This document shows, one piece after another, positions 34,151 to 42,429 of a stretch of DNA of 53,155 nt; the stretch's first letter is position 1; every line of letters starts with the position of its first letter. The position numbers were made by a program, and so were the translations under genes. Source of the stretch: JAJFFW01 sp038531315. Its GTDB lineage: Bacteria; Pseudomonadota; Alphaproteobacteria; Caulobacterales; Parvularculaceae. The notes under the pieces are model-generated. The model saw only the letters and a list, made by a program, of their open reading frames with translations. It was not told where the DNA came from and did no database searches. The stretch is taken from contig JBCBBT010000021.1 of NCBI GenBank assembly GCA_038531315.1, positions 1 to 53,155 on the forward strand, in the 5' to 3' direction.

Positions 34151-36766
34151 TCAGGCGGCGACAATATTGACGATGCGCCCCGGCACCACGATGACTTTGC
34201 GAATGGTTTTACCGTCGATATGACGTTGCACGTCTGCGTCAGCGAGCGCCAGCGCCTCCACCGCGTCCTTATCCGCATTGGCCGGCGTTTCGATTTCGCC
34301 GCGCCGTTTGCCGTTGATCTGAACGCCAAGGACAACGGTGTCTTTGGCAAGGAGCGCGCCGTCGGCTTCCGGCCATGACGCGTCGCAGACGAGCCCCGCG
34401 CCGGCGAGCGTTTCCCAGACTTCTTCGGCGAGGTGCGGCGTAAACGGCGCGATAAGCCTGGCGAGGGCGGCGAGCGCTTCGGCGCGCGCCCAGCCGTCGA
34501 CATCGGTGTGTTTTCTGAGCGTGTTCAAAAACTCGTAAAGCCTCGCGATCGCCTTGTTGAAGCGAAAATTCTCGATGTCGTCGGTGACGCTGGCGATCGC
34601 CGCATGCGTCGCCCGGCGCAGCTCGAGCGCAGCGCCGTCCGTATGCGGCGGATTGTCGAGATCAACGCCGCCGAGGACGCCCGCATGGCCGGCGACCGTG
34701 TCCCAGATGCGGTTGATCAGTTTCCACGCGCCGACAACGCCCGCGTCCGTCCATTCGACGTCGCGCTCTGGCGGGGAGTCCGAGAGCATGAACCAGCGCG
34801 CGGCATCCGCGCCGTATGTCTCGGCGATTTCTTCCGGCGAGACGACGTTCTTCTTCGATTTTGACATTTTCTCGATGGGGCCGACGACCACCGGCGTGTT
34901 GTCGTCAGCGCGCCGCGCCTTGCCATCTTCGACAATTACATCGTCCGGCAGCACCCATTCGCCGCTTTGATCCTTGTAGGTTGCATGTGTCACCATGCCT
35001 TGCGTGAAGAGATTCTGGAATGGTTCGTCTACAGAAAGATGACCTGTCGCCTTCATGGCGCGCGAGAAATAGCGCGCATAAAGAAGGTGCAGGATCGCGT
35101 GTTCGATCCCGCCGATATATTGATCGACCGGCAACCAGTAGTCGGCGTCTGTTTTGTCGACGGGGCCGGCCTCGCGGGCCTCGGGCCGGGTGGCGAAGCG
35201 GGCGAAATACCAGCTTGAATCGATGAAAGTATCGAACGTGTCAGTCTCGCGCCGCGCCGCGCCGCCGCATTTGGGGCAGGCGACGGTTTTCCAGTCTTCG
35301 GCGCGGTCGAGCGGATTGCCGGGGATCTTAAATTCCGCCGCGTCCACATCCGGCAGCAGCACGGGCAGGTTTTCCTCAGCCTCCGGCGCGACGCCGCACG
35401 CCTCGCAATGGATCGCCGGGATCGGACAGCCCCAATAGCGTTGGCGCGAAACGCCCCAATCGCGCAGGCGGTAATTCGTCGTGGCCTCGCCGTCGCCCGT
35501 TGCTTCGACTTTGGCAATGGCGGCGGCGAGCGCGTCGTCAACGGTCATACCGTCGAGGAACCCGGAATTGATCATCGTTCCGGGCCCGACATAAGCCTCG
35601 TCGCTTATACCGAAATCAGCCGGCTCTACCGATGGCGGCAGGACGACGGGCGTTACTTCGAGATCGTATTTGCGGGCAAAATCGAGGTCGCGCTGGTCAT
35701 GGGCGGGGCAGCCGAAGATCGCGCCCGTGCCGTAATGCATCAGGATGAAGTTCGCGATGTAAACCGGCAGCGTCTTGCCCTCGATAAACGGATGCTTAAC
35801 CGTGAGCGGTAGGGCCAGTCCTTTTTTCTCGGCTTTTTCGATCGCCTCTTCCGAGGTGCCGGCGGCCTGGCATTCAGCGATGAAGGCTTCAACGGATTTG
35901 TCCTGCCCGGCAAAGTGCTGCGCGAGGGGATGATCGGGCGCGACGGCGCAGAAGCTCGCCCCATAAAGCGTATCGGGGCGCGTCGTGTAGACCTCAAGGC
36001 CGTTTTCAAAACCCGGCGGTGTTTCGCTCTCGAAACGGAACTGCATCTTCAAGCCCTTTGACTTGCCGATCCAGTTGCGTTGCATGAGCCGCACATTGTC
36101 GGGCCAGCCTTCAAGACGCCCGTCATCGAGCGCTTCAAGGAGGTCGTCGGCCATGGCGGTGATCTTCAAAAACCACTGCGAGAGCTTGCGCCGCTCGACC
36201 GGCGCGCCGGAGCGCCAGCCCTTGCCGTCGATCACCTGTTCATTGGCGAGCACGGTTTGATCGACCGGGTCCCAGTTCACGGACGACTCGCGCCGCTCGA
36301 CAAAACCGGCCTTCCAGAAGTCCAGGAACAGCTTTTGTTGCCAGTGGTAATACTCAGGATCGCAGGTCGCGAATTCGCGGCTCCAGTCGATGGCGAGGCC
36401 CATCTGTTTGAGCTGTTCGCGCATCTCCTTGATATTGCCGTATGTCCATTCCTTCGGGTGCCCGCCGGTCTGCATCGCCGCGTTTTCCGCGGGCATACCG
36501 AACGCGTCCCAACCCATCGGGTGGAGAACGTTGAAGCCTTTCGCCCTTTTGTAGCGCGCAATAACATCGCCCATCGCGTAGTTGCGCACGTGGCCGATAT
36601 GGATCCGGCCGGACGGGTAGGGAAACATCTCAAGGACGTAGTATTTCGGCTTTGAGCGATCGTCGCGCGTCTCGAAAACGCCGTCGTCAGCCCAGCGCTG
36701 ACGCCACTTGGGTTCGACTTCTTTGGGGTTGTAGGGCTCGCCGGCGCGCGGCTTTTCTGCAGACAT
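34151..36766 (-). CDS. leuS: Leucyl-tRNA synthetase
   Basis: An 871-residue class I synthetase. The HIGH motif lies in MFPYPSGRIHIGHVRNY, the editing domain shows TTRPDTLYGASFCAVAPDHP, and the KMSKS loop is in IEKMSKSKKNVVSPEE. A zinc-like Cys cluster (CEACG and CPKCG) precedes the catalytic half. The C-terminal domain ends with IDGKTIRKVIVVPGRIVNIVA. Length and order fit the family. It begins the leftward operon leuS-unknown-lptE-holA. Confidence 0.97.
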   Translation of the reverse strand: MSAEKPRAGEPYNPKEVEPKWRQRWADDGVFETRDDRSKPKYYVLEMFPYPSGRIHIGHVRNYAMGDVIARYKRAKGFNVLHPMGWDAFGMPAENAAMQTGGHPKEWTYGNIKEMREQLKQMGLAIDWSREFATCDPEYYHWQQKLFLDFWKAGFVERRESSVNWDPVDQTVLANEQVIDGKGWRSGAPVERRKLSQWFLKITAMADDLLEALDDGRLEGWPDNVRLMQRNWIGKSKGLKMQFRFESETPPGFENGLEVYTTRPDTLYGASFCAVAPDHPLAQHFAGQDKSVEAFIAECQAAGTSEEAIEKAEKKGLALPLTVKHPFIEGKTLPVYIANFILMHYGTGAIFGCPAHDQRDLDFARKYDLEVTPVVLPPSVEPADFGISDEAYVGPGTMINSGFLDGMTVDDALAAAIAKVEATGDGEATTNYRLRDWGVSRQRYWGCPIPAIHCEACGVAPEAEENLPVLLPDVDAAEFKIPGNPLDRAEDWKTVACPKCGGAARRETDTFDTFIDSSWYFARFATRPEAREAGPVDKTDADYWLPVDQYIGGIEHAILHLLYARYFSRAMKATGHLSVDEPFQNLFTQGMVTHATYKDQSGEWVLPDDVIVEDGKARRADDNTPVVVGPIEKMSKSKKNVVSPEEIAETYGADAARWFMLSDSPPERDVEWTDAGVVGAWKLINRIWDTVAGHAGVLGGVDLDNPPHTDGAALELRRATHAAIASVTDDIENFRFNKAIARLYEFLNTLRKHTDVDGWARAEALAALARLIAPFTPHLAEEVWETLAGAGLVCDASWPEADGALLAKDTVVLGVQINGKRRGEIETPANADKDAVEALALADADVQRHIDGKTIRKVIVVPGRIVNIVAA

Positions 36767-37059
36767 GGGTCTGATCGACGTCCTTCAGGCGATGATGCCG
36801 GCGCCGGGCATGGATGCTGCGCCGCATTTATTCAGCGTTTCCCGTGCTTTTCGCCTAATCGCTGCGAACCGTCCAGCGTCAATTCTCATGCGAGCCGGCA
36901 TAGAGCGCCCCAAGACCGCTTTCGAATACCGGTTTTTGCGCCGGGCGCGCCGGTGTGGCCCGATTTTGGGGACTGGAGAGGGGTTTGAGAAAGGCGAAAA
37001 ATTGGAATTATCTGGAATTTCTGTCAGCAAAAACAGCACAATATAGCGTAACTGCAAAA
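36767..37059. other. Divergent intergenic region upstream of leuS
   Basis: About 290 bases between leuS and the structured RNA candidate. Short open frames here have no protein-like character. It should contain the leuS promoter and the start of the RNA transcript; a sequence AATATAG at 37040-37046 might serve as a -10 element, but no convincing -35 was found. Confidence 0.35.
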
Positions 37060-37200
37060 AATAAAATGCCGCGCTGCAGCGAATTGTTGCGGCGCGGCAT
37101 ATGCTGTGATAGCCAAGTTACAGCTGATTTTATCAGCTATGCCCAATGTCTGGGCATTTCCTCCCTAACTTGGCCGCGGGCTCCGCCCGCGGTCTTTTTT
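37060..37200 (+). ncRNA. Candidate structured small RNA upstream of leuS
   Basis: Four helices can be drawn. Hairpin A pairs 37066-37074 (ATGCCGCGC) with 37092-37100 (GCGCGGCAT), with an inner five-pair stem. A nine-base stem, GCCAAGTTA (37112-37120) with TAACTTGGC (37166-37174), closes a junction. Inside are hairpin B (AGCTGA/TCAGCT, 37122-37138) and hairpin C (ATGCCCA/TGGGCAT, 37139-37157), followed by an unpaired TTCCTCCC (37158-37165). A strong intrinsic terminator ends it. There is no + gene to explain the structure, and the next gene is on the other strand. The C-rich tract resembles anti-ribosome-binding-site tracts of alphaproteobacterial trans-acting sRNAs. The family is not identified and the 5' end is uncertain. 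Confidence 0.7.
37174..37200 (+). terminator. Strong intrinsic terminator of the small RNA
   Basis: CCGCGGGC (37174-37181) and GCCCGCGG (37185-37192) form a perfect 8-base stem with a TCC loop, followed by TCTTTTTT. This is a classical Rho-independent terminator on the + strand. Confidence 0.9.
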
Positions 37201-37256
37201 CTTGATCCAGAGTTCTACAATTAATTCATCAAAGTGTAAACGCACGGCCGCGACGG

Positions 37257-37292
37257 CGAAAAAAGCAAAACGCCGCGCTGGGTTGCGCGGCG
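37257..37292 (-). terminator. Intrinsic terminator of the UrcA-family gene
   Basis: CGCCGCGC (37271-37278) and GCGCGGCG (37285-37292) form a perfect stem with a 6-base loop. On the minus strand it is followed by TTTTGCTTTTTT. It lies 24 bases after the UrcA-family stop codon. Confidence 0.85.
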
Positions 37293-37316
37293 CCTGTTTG
37301 CTTTCTCGCCAGTTTG

Positions 37317-37601
37317 TTATTCGGCCGCGGCGAGCGTTATGCGGCGCGCTTCGTCAAGCTCGTCGAGGGCGCGTTCGGATGTTTCGCGCACGCACGTTCT
37401 GATTTTCGACTGCGCCTCCCAGTCGCCGCGATAGGTGGCGCGGCACTCGCTGGCGGCCGCCTCGCGGATGCGGTCGCGGACTTTCGACACGTAAGCCGGG
37501 TCCGAGAGTTTTGAAGCGTCATAGCGCACGCTTTGGTCTGCGGAGACCTGTCCGCTCAAGAGCATTAAAATTGTCGATGTGATTAGCGATAGTCGGGTCA
37601 T
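37317..37601 (-). CDS. UrcA-family small exported protein
   Basis: A 94-residue protein with a signal peptide (TRLSLITSTILMLLSGQVSA) and then the UrcA pattern: VRYDASKLSDPAYVSKVRDRIREAA with two Cys (AASECRATY and RTCVRE) that could form a disulfide, and a helical tail. The family is common in Caulobacterales, Sphingomonadales and relatives; its function is unknown. It is monocistronic, with its own terminator. Confidence 0.8.
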   Translation of the reverse strand: MTRLSLITSTILMLLSGQVSADQSVRYDASKLSDPAYVSKVRDRIREAAASECRATYRGDWEAQSKIRTCVRETSERALDELDEARRITLAAAE

Positions 37602-37816
37602 TTCAAACTCCGTTCAGAGGTTAGGAATGATCCGAGCACTTCCCCGTCATTGATGCGCAATTATTTGCTGCGCTGCAACAAAGCTATCGGCGCTCGCAAA
37701 GATGCGCAAGGCGCTTTTGCAGCAGCAAGCCGGCAGGGATGCGTCAAGGGATGCGTCAATGGATTTCGCGAGCCCGTTTCGGGCCGTCGCATGCGCGCGC
37801 GGCGCGCCGCAGGAGG

Positions 37817-38335
37817 CTATTCGTCGATCGAGTTCAGTCTCAGCTGGCGCGCGCGCGTCAGGATTGCGTTCTCAATTTCGCGCGCAGTCGCCGGATTGAC
37901 GGGACCGTCGGTCCATAGCGTCCCGGCCTCGGCGCCGGCCCCGCCTTCGGTGCTGGCGGCGTCAACGCCCGCGCCAGCCCGCGTTTGTTTGAATACCGAA
38001 ACGCGCAGTGCGTCGGCTCTGAGCGCCGTGTCGAGGATATAGACATTGACCTTAAAGCGCTCATTGGGCGCGCCAGGGTTCGTATACCAATCCGTGATGA
38101 TCAGGCCGGCGATTGGGTCAGCGGTGAAAACCGGCAGGAAGTCGAGCGTCTCAAGCGAGGCCGCCCACAAGTACCGGTTGACCGTCGTCGCCTGTCCGCC
38201 CTTCTTGCCGAGCGAGTAGGAAGGCAGCGACGAGTTGCGCTCTTTCCCCGATACATTGCTAGAACATGCGGCCAGGGCGGCCGCCGCGAGGGCGAGCGCT
38301 AATACTTTGAAATGGCGGGGTTTTTCAGAGGTCAT
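37817..38335 (-). CDS. DUF3576 lipoprotein
   Basis: A 172-residue lipoprotein with the lipobox ALAAC (Cys24). The DUF3576 core follows: VNRYLWAASLETLDFLPVFTADPIAGLIITDWYTNPGAPNERFKVNVYIL, then LRADALRVSVFKQ. The Ala/Gly-rich stretch near the C-terminus is low in complexity. In related genomes this gene is next to leuS; here a UrcA gene and the small-RNA candidate lie between. The start at 38335 (MTSEKPRHF) is chosen over a longer basic extension. Confidence 0.88.
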   Translation of the reverse strand: MTSEKPRHFKVLALALAAAALAACSSNVSGKERNSSLPSYSLGKKGGQATTVNRYLWAASLETLDFLPVFTADPIAGLIITDWYTNPGAPNERFKVNVYILDTALRADALRVSVFKQTRAGAGVDAASTEGGAGAEAGTLWTDGPVNPATAREIENAILTRARQLRLNSIDE

Positions 38336-38662
38336 CAAACTCAAAATCCATGCTCGGGCGCGCCCCTCGCGCGCCAGTGGCTTTCCTACCACAAACCGGC
38401 GAATAGACAACCGGAACCGGCGGGCGCCGCTTGACCAATGCGTGTAGACGTTTCACCTTATTGACGAATTCGAAGTCTGCGACAGCTATGTCGTGGACGC
38501 GTTAAGCCTACGCCGCAATCGGCGCGCCGCAAATCGACATCTTGCCAGGCGTCCCGTTTATTGGTGTTCGCTTTGACCAAGGGTCGCCGTTGCTGGCGGC
38601 GCAGAGCATGGAGCGAAAGCGTGATTGACCGCGCTTTAAATGCCGGAGACCGGAGAAAGGCG
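38336..38662. other. Intergenic region between DUF3576 and porin genes
   Basis: About 330 bases between divergent genes. The open frame that continues upstream of the porin start (from 38561) has no signal-peptide character and is unlikely to be translated. GGAGAAAGG lies just before the porin ATG. I see no clear operator. Confidence 0.4.
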
Positions 38663-39865
38663 ATGCGCATCGCCCTTTCGGCTGTTTCCGTGTGCGCCCT
38701 TTCGCTCGGCGCAGCCCAGGCCGCCGAACCAATTGAACTCGACGTCGAGGGACAAATCACCGTCGTCGCCGGCGTTTCTGAAAACACGCCGCGCATTGAC
38801 GCAGACGGCGATATCACGTTCCGCGCATCAACAGCATTTGAAAACGGCGTTGAAGTCGGCGCTGTCGTTGAGGGGCGTTTTGACCGTGAACAGCCGGGAC
38901 GTTTGTTCGCTGGCGGACGTTATACGAGCCTCCTCGCCGGCGGCCCGCGCGGCGTCGGTCCGCTCAACAGCGACGCTTTCGTTCAGGGCGCCTATGCCTA
39001 CGCGCGCGGCGGCTTCGGCGAGGTTATCGTCGGGCGCGATCACGGCGTTGGGCGGACTTTTGCGGTGACGGCGCCGACGGTCTTTCGCGCCATCAGCGTT
39101 AATGACTGGCGCACAGATTTTTCCGGCCTGAATGACGTTCACACGGTCAATGATTTCTCCGGGTATTCGACGAAACTGACATATCTTCCGCCTGCGAACT
39201 TTCTTGGCGGGGTTGTCGGCGGGCTTCAGCTTGGCGTTTCATATGCGCCGCGTCTCGGCGATTGCGATGAACGTTTGTGCGCGCCGGAAGGCGGGTTTCT
39301 CGTCGCCCCGGACGGATCGGTCGTCACCCAGTCGCTTAATTACAGGAATGTGGTTGAAGCGGCGGCCTATTATCAGACGCCCCTTTCAAGCGATGTGCTG
39401 CTCGGCATCGGCGCGAGCTACGTCACCGCTGACGAGGACGATCAGTCCGCGACATCCGTTCTCGACGATTATGAAGCCTTCTCGCTGGGTCTCAATCTCG
39501 CTTATCGCGGGGTCACGGTCGGCGGGTCGGTGAAAACAACCAACGCGGGCGTCATCTCCACCGACGATGAAGACGGCTATCTTGCTTTTGACGCCGGGAT
39601 TACTTTTCAAAGCGGCGAGGAAAAAGGCGACTGGGCGATGTCGTTTGTTTATGGCCAGTCGCAAGCGAGTGTTTTCGGTCCAAACCTGCTTGACCCGAGC
39701 CTCTTCCGCGACACGCAAACGGCGCAAGCCGGCTTTACCTATTTCGTCAGCCCGGGGATCACCATTGGCGCCGCGGCGCAATTCATCAATTCGGACGCCC
39801 CTGCAGCGGCTGGCGGGCCGGAAGAAGCCACAACCGTCGTCATCGAGAGTTCGATACAATTTTAA
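38663..39865 (+). CDS. Outer-membrane porin (Gram-negative porin type)
   Basis: A 400-residue protein with a signal peptide (MRIALSAVSVCALSLGAAQA) and a beta-barrel composition: alternating hydrophobic strands, Gly/Asp-rich turns, and a terminal Phe in VVIESSIQF, as required for outer-membrane insertion. It shows a porin_4-like start (EPIELDVEGQITVVAG) and GRLFAGGRYTSLLAGGPRGVGPLNSD with the constriction-loop region. One disulfide may form between the two Cys of LGDCDERLCAPEG. It ends with a strong terminator. The solute is unknown. Confidence 0.85.
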   Translation: MRIALSAVSVCALSLGAAQAAEPIELDVEGQITVVAGVSENTPRIDADGDITFRASTAFENGVEVGAVVEGRFDREQPGRLFAGGRYTSLLAGGPRGVGPLNSDAFVQGAYAYARGGFGEVIVGRDHGVGRTFAVTAPTVFRAISVNDWRTDFSGLNDVHTVNDFSGYSTKLTYLPPANFLGGVVGGLQLGVSYAPRLGDCDERLCAPEGGFLVAPDGSVVTQSLNYRNVVEAAAYYQTPLSSDVLLGIGASYVTADEDDQSATSVLDDYEAFSLGLNLAYRGVTVGGSVKTTNAGVISTDDEDGYLAFDAGITFQSGEEKGDWAMSFVYGQSQASVFGPNLLDPSLFRDTQTAQAGFTYFVSPGITIGAAAQFINSDAPAAAGGPEEATTVVIESSIQF

Positions 39866-39911
39866 TAATAAAAAGTTCTAAGCGCCTGCATGCTTAGAGG
39901 GGATATGAATT

Positions 39912-39942
39912 GAAGCGAGCCTTCGGGCTCGCTTCTTTTTTT
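39912..39942 (+). terminator. Intrinsic terminator of the porin gene
   Basis: GAAGCGAGCC (39912-39921), a TTCG tetraloop and GGCTCGCTTC (39926-39935) form a perfect 10-base stem followed by seven T. It ends the porin transcript; its T-tract overlaps the last codon region of the convergent LysR gene. Confidence 0.93.
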
Positions 39943-40858
39943 AGCTTTCAGGCAGGATCGAGCGATTGCTGCGCGCCGCCTCGCGCACGGTCTCGACGAA
40001 CAGATCATAAGCGAGCGTGCGCCGTGCGGATTTGCGCGTGACGACGCCGATAGACCGGTAAAGCGACATTTTTTCCTGCGGGATGGCGACGACATCGTCG
40101 CCGCGGCGCACTTCCGACGCCACGTATAAGGCTGGCAACAAGGTAACGCCGAGCCCCATGCCGACCATCTGGCGCAAGGCGTCAAGGCTGGTGCCTTCAT
40201 AGTCGCGCATCAGATTGGCGCCGTTTTCCTCGCACAGCCGCAACACCTGTTCGTGCAGATGAAAGCGCGGGCTCAGCGTCAGGACATCGCGCCCGCCAAG
40301 ATCAGACGGCTTGAAGGCTTTTTCCGACGCCAGCGGATCGTCGGCCGCCACCGCCAGAAAAAGCGGCTCGCGGAAGATGCGTGTCGCGTGGAAGCCCGGC
40401 CCCGCTATCGGCAGCTGCGCCAGAATGATATCGTGCTTGCCCGCCGCCAGTTCTTCTTCAAGATCGAGAGGCGGGCCTTCGGTAATAAAAAGCCGTAACG
40501 AGGGGTGTTCCGCGTGCAGATGTTTGATGATTGACGGCATGATATAGGGCCCGAGCGTCGCTTTGACGCCAAGTTTTAAAATGCCGCCGCTCGGCCCTTG
40601 CCTTGCGAGATCGTCAAGCGTTTTGACCTGGTCAAGAATGGCGATGGCGACGTCGATCATCTGACGGGCCGTTGGGGTGAGCGCGACGCCCGAGGTGCTG
40701 CGTTCGGCAAGCTTAACGCCAAGTGCGTTTTCAAGACTTTTTAATTGAGCGCTCAACGCCGGTTGGGAAACACCGTGACGCTGCGCCGTTTTGCGAATAC
40801 TGCCGGTAATCGAAAGATCGACCAGATAGCGCAGTTGTTTTGTCGAAAAATCCGGCAT
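39941..40858 (-). CDS. LysR-family regulator of the OxyR-like group
   Basis: A 305-residue LysR regulator. The HTH is at about residues 18-37 (TGSIRKTAQRHGVSQPALSA), and the effector domain aligns with OxyR, including TSLDALRQMVGMGLGVTLLPALYV. At the OxyR redox site the first Cys position is His200 and the second is Cys209 (RFHLHEQVLRLC), so the classical disulfide switch cannot form. It may still sense peroxide through one thiol or sense another signal. The neighbouring porin gene converges with it. A candidate promoter/operator AGATATATCT lies at 40908-40917. Confidence 0.88.
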   Translation of the reverse strand: MPDFSTKQLRYLVDLSITGSIRKTAQRHGVSQPALSAQLKSLENALGVKLAERSTSGVALTPTARQMIDVAIAILDQVKTLDDLARQGPSGGILKLGVKATLGPYIMPSIIKHLHAEHPSLRLFITEGPPLDLEEELAAGKHDIILAQLPIAGPGFHATRIFREPLFLAVAADDPLASEKAFKPSDLGGRDVLTLSPRFHLHEQVLRLCEENGANLMRDYEGTSLDALRQMVGMGLGVTLLPALYVASEVRRGDDVVAIPQEKMSLYRSIGVVTRKSARRTLAYDLFVETVREAARSNRSILPES

Positions 40859-40907
40859 GGTGATCCGTTGCTCAAAGGCGGGGCGAGACCGCCAAGTTTG
40901 ACCCTAT

Positions 40908-40917
40908 AGATATATCT
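40908..40917. promoter_or_regulatory. AT-rich palindrome upstream of the LysR gene
   Basis: AGATATATCT is a perfect 10-base palindrome 50 bases before the LysR start, within a longer AT-rich stretch (ATAGATATATCTTAT). LysR proteins often bind such dyads to regulate themselves or a divergent gene; the divergent gene here starts at 41090. Confidence 0.3.
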
Positions 40918-41089
40918 TATCACAAAAAAGCAAAATTATTGCGTTCCGCTTTCGCCCTTAATCACTTATCTCCCTTTCAACGGCCGCTACGCCCTGTCAT
41001 GCGGCGGTTTGCGACCTGCAGAGTTTTGGTCCGCGGATCTGGAAAATCTGAGGTGCGTGAGAAGCGGTAAGCGGAAAGCTATTGGTGAA

Positions 41090-41431
41090 ATGTCTCGATT
41101 TTTTCTGATGAGTATTATGTGCGCCGTCATTGCCGGGCCGGCGATTGCGAATGATGCGGCCGCGCCGGCGGCGACAGTCGCCTTTATCCTCGACGATCTG
41201 TCATCGGTTCAGCCGTTGCAAACCACGGCTTCAAATGTGCCGGTGATTGTTACGGGCGCGCCGCTTGAAGGAAAAGCGCCGCCCTATGCGCCCGACCGTC
41301 ACGGCGCGCCGCTTGCGCCCCTTATCTCGCGCGACGCGCCGGCGAACGACATGGACGACGTCATCGATGCTAAATGGCGCGCATTCGATCAGCATGCGAC
41401 AGACCGGTTTTTCAAGGCGCATCAAGACTGA
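41090..41431 (+). CDS. Small exported protein, unknown function
   Basis: A 113-residue protein with a clear signal peptide (FFLMSIMCAVIAGPAIA). The mature part is low in conserved features, Pro/Ala-rich in the middle (GKAPPYAPDRHGAPLAPL) and charged at the C-terminus. No family recognised. Its stop overlaps the next start in TGATG, so the two are translationally coupled. The ATG at 41090 is chosen for the signal peptide. Confidence 0.6.
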   Translation: MSRFFLMSIMCAVIAGPAIANDAAAPAATVAFILDDLSSVQPLQTTASNVPVIVTGAPLEGKAPPYAPDRHGAPLAPLISRDAPANDMDDVIDAKWRAFDQHATDRFFKAHQD

Positions 41432-41703
41432 TGCGCGTTCCAGATACGCTTGACGCTTTTCTGGAGCTGATTGAACGCGATCGCGACCATATCTCCGATC
41501 CTGCGGTTTTAAAAAAACTGAGGGCGTCCATCGTCGCGATGCTTGAAATTGCGCACCAGGCGCAGCTCGACGCCAGCCAGCATTTTCGAGACAACAAATC
41601 TATTCATTACACAGAAAAACTGGTTGTCGACAAAGAGCTGGACAGCATTGTCGAGCGTCTGTCGCAGGCGCTCGAAATGCTTGACCGTCAACATCTAAGT
41701 TGA
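41431..41703 (+). CDS. Small helical cytoplasmic protein, unknown function
   Basis: A 90-residue, highly helical, charged protein (LDAFLELIERDRDHISDPAVLKKLRASIVAMLEIAHQ). No signal peptide. No family recognised. It is coupled to the upstream small exported protein through a TGATG overlap and overlaps the 3' end of the convergent ThiE-like gene by 9 bases. Confidence 0.6.
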   Translation: MRVPDTLDAFLELIERDRDHISDPAVLKKLRASIVAMLEIAHQAQLDASQHFRDNKSIHYTEKLVVDKELDSIVERLSQALEMLDRQHLS

Positions 41704-42378
41704 GGCCGGGGCCTGTTGTTCCGCGCCGTTCTCCAGCGCCCCCTCGATAAAGGCGTCAATCGCCCCGAAGCCAATGACGGCCGGCGCCGATAGTTGGCCC
41801 GCATTGGCGGGCGTCACACCGCCGAGAGCCAATACGGGCACTGTCGCATCTTGGGCCAACGCCTTAAAGCGCGCCGGTCCAAGATAGGCGCCGTCCGGAT
41901 GGCTGGCGGTCTCAAACGCCGGGGACAGGAACGCGCAATCGGCCTCAAGACGCGCCGCCTCTTTCAACCCGCCGCTGCTGTGACAGGCGACCGACAGCAT
42001 CAGTCTCCTCGGCTTTTCTTTCAGGCGCGCGGCCATCGCCGCCGGCGCGTGCAGCCCTTGCGCCCCCACATCGCGCGCCAGCGCCTCGTCGCCCGCGACG
42101 AACAATAAGAGCGCGCGCTCGCGGCAGAGCGCGGCGAGCGCCGCTGCTTTTTGTGCGCGCTTTTCATGTTGATAGTCACGGAAGATGACCCCAGTGCGCG
42201 CCGGCAATTGCGCCAAGATCGTTTCAAGCGCGACGCCGCGGGCCTGAAGCCTTGCGCTGTCGGTAAGGAAAGCGAGCCTGAACGGCGCCGCGTCCCGAAA
42301 GGCCGGCAGCGCCTCGGCTGCTAACTGAGCAGCGGCGCCGTCAAGGCGCTCATTGACGCTTCGGTCATGATCGGTCAC
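41695..42378 (-). CDS. ThiE/TenI-family protein
   Basis: A 227-residue TIM-barrel protein of the thiamine phosphate synthase type: FRDYQHEKRAQKAAALAALC, then LLFVAGDEALARDVGAQGLHAP, LSVACHSSGGLKEA, ADCAFLSPAFETASHPDGAYLG and the phosphate loop VPVLALGGVTPANAG. The N-terminus is longer than usual and parts of the substrate loop differ, so it may be a TenI-like or divergent ThiE. The start is GTG. It is divergent from the YggS gene. Confidence 0.8.
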   Translation of the reverse strand: MTDHDRSVNERLDGAAAQLAAEALPAFRDAAPFRLAFLTDSARLQARGVALETILAQLPARTGVIFRDYQHEKRAQKAAALAALCRERALLLFVAGDEALARDVGAQGLHAPAAMAARLKEKPRRLMLSVACHSSGGLKEAARLEADCAFLSPAFETASHPDGAYLGPARFKALAQDATVPVLALGGVTPANAGQLSAPAVIGFGAIDAFIEGALENGAEQQAPAST

Positions 42379-42429
42379 GTCTCTATGGCCCGTATACTGT
42401 TCAACTTGAAAAAGTGTGTTCGACGAAAA

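Noticed and set aside
36785..37057. A 90-residue open frame upstream of leuS
   Set aside because: No protein-like pattern and no ribosome binding site; it lies in the region that should hold the leuS promoter.
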